6,903 nt of DNA, taken from G039029935 sp039029935 (GTDB lineage: Bacteria; Chloroflexota; Anaerolineae; Caldilineales; Caldilineaceae). The notes beneath the pieces were generated by a model that was not told the origin of the DNA, made no database searches, and saw only the letters and a program-made list of their open reading frames with translations. The stretch's first letter is position 1, and the number at the start of each line of letters is the position of its first letter. A program made the position numbers and the translations under genes. The stretch spans positions 1 through 6,903 of the forward strand of contig JBCCFC010000741.1 in the NCBI GenBank assembly GCA_039029935.1, given 5' to 3'. Shown in pieces: positions 6,720-6,903 of the stretch.

Positions 6720-6857
6720 AATCGTGTGTAGATAAACATACCGTGGCTACGGCCACATTCGGGGGAGGTATGTTTGTCTCGCACTGACAGAACGCCATGA
6801 GTAACTCTGCGGTTTTTACCGCATCGGGGGAAGAGGAACTCATGGCGTTTGTTTTTG
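6720..6857 (+). ncRNA. Unrecognised tandem-hairpin RNA with repeated CGGGGGA bulge
   Basis: A transcript of about 137 nt is bounded by a strong promoter and a U-rich end. Hairpin 1: lower stem 6730-6742/6767-6779 (13 pairs, one G-U), upper stem GTGGC/GCCAC (6743-6747/6752-6756) capped by the very stable C(UACG)G tetraloop, and 3' bulge ATTCGGGGGA (6757-6766). Hairpin 2: lower stem 6791-6802/6838-6849 (12 perfect pairs), an AA/GA internal loop, CTCT/AGAG (6805-6808/6832-6835), upper stem GCGGT/ACCGC (6809-6813/6818-6822) with a UUUU loop, and 3' bulge ATCGGGGGA (6823-6831). The stems differ completely in sequence while layout and bulge are the same, so the structure rather than the sequence appears to be selected. 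No coding potential beyond tiny ORFs. It could be a trans-acting small RNA, a protein-binding decoy, or the leader of a gene beyond the edge. I recognise no known family. Confidence 0.65.
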
Positions 6858-6860
6858 ATT
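6791..6860 (+). terminator. Probable intrinsic terminator formed by hairpin 2
   Basis: The 12-bp perfect stem 6791-6802/6838-6849 runs directly into TTTGTTTTTGATT (6848-6860), a U-rich release tract. The stem encloses a structured 35-nt insert, so it is longer than a standard terminator, but the stem base next to the U-tract is of the right kind. It would end the RNA near 6856. Confidence 0.6.
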
Positions 6861-6903
6861 GAAAATATTATTGTAGTGGGTGCAGGGGAAGAGCGGATTT
6901 TTC
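6861..6903. other. Right-edge sequence with no assignable gene
   Basis: The last 43 bases show no start codon with a following reading frame that can be judged. GGGGAAGAG (6885-6893) repeats the nine bases at 6827-6835 that follow the bulge of hairpin 2; it could be the beginning of another such unit or a purine-rich ribosome site for a gene beyond the edge. Confidence 0.3.

Noticed and set aside
6743..6831. CRISPR array or retron reading of the repeated hairpins
   Set aside because: Only two units, with stems of unrelated sequence and no direct repeat longer than the short bulge; no cas or reverse transcriptase gene nearby in the window.
6770..6862. Two tiny ORFs inside the RNA (MFVSH at 6770-6787 and MAFVFD at 6842-6862), each after a purine-rich stretch
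   Set aside because: The first has only 1 nt between the GGGGGAGG and the ATG, too close for initiation. The second lies in a terminator stem and U-tract. Both starts are buried in stems. A leader-peptide role cannot be excluded but is not supported.

Overview
The window looks like ordinary chromosomal DNA from a free-living bacterium of moderate GC content. The Pro/Thr-rich linker after a lipobox, the secreted protein with a 'YEIWRS...GEFDY' module, and the style of the truncated ATPase resemble proteins I associate with Chloroflexota (Anaerolineae-like). That placement is an inference from protein style, not from a marker gene.

Layout. (1) Positions 2-1735 (+) hold the 3' part of a large P-loop ATPase with a C-terminal PD-(D/E)XK nuclease-like domain; its true start lies left of the window. 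(2) After a 27-nt gap, 1763-2743 (+) encodes a secreted protein with a two-copy repeat of about 85 residues. (3) An M14 zinc carboxypeptidase-like lipoprotein follows, ending at 3951 (+); its start is uncertain. These three genes run in one direction and could share a transcript, but their functions do not obviously connect. (4) The convergent spacer 3952-4123 holds a perfect 15-bp hairpin and a separate MITE-like element. The element has 17-bp perfect terminal inverted repeats flanked by TTA, and the right-hand TTA is the stop codon of the next gene. (5) 4124-5236 (-) is a PLP-dependent Cys/Met-metabolism enzyme (cystathionine gamma-synthase/lyase family). (6) Divergent from it, 5379-6593 (+) is a class C beta-lactamase-like serine hydrolase/esterase with its own candidate promoter.

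The most interesting part is the last 310 bases (6594-6903), which hold no gene. An AT-rich tract with two TTTGCAAA palindromes precedes a near-consensus extended -10 sigma70-type promoter (TTGACA, 17 bp, TAGACT). From it a compact RNA of about 137 nt can be predicted, ending in a U-rich run after a long stem. The RNA folds into two tandem stem-loops of unrelated stem sequence but the same architecture: a long lower stem, a 5-bp capped upper hairpin, and a 3'-side bulge reading A-U(U)-CGGGGGA in both. I do not recognise this RNA. It is the best candidate here for an undescribed element, either a free small RNA or a leader of a gene beyond the right edge.
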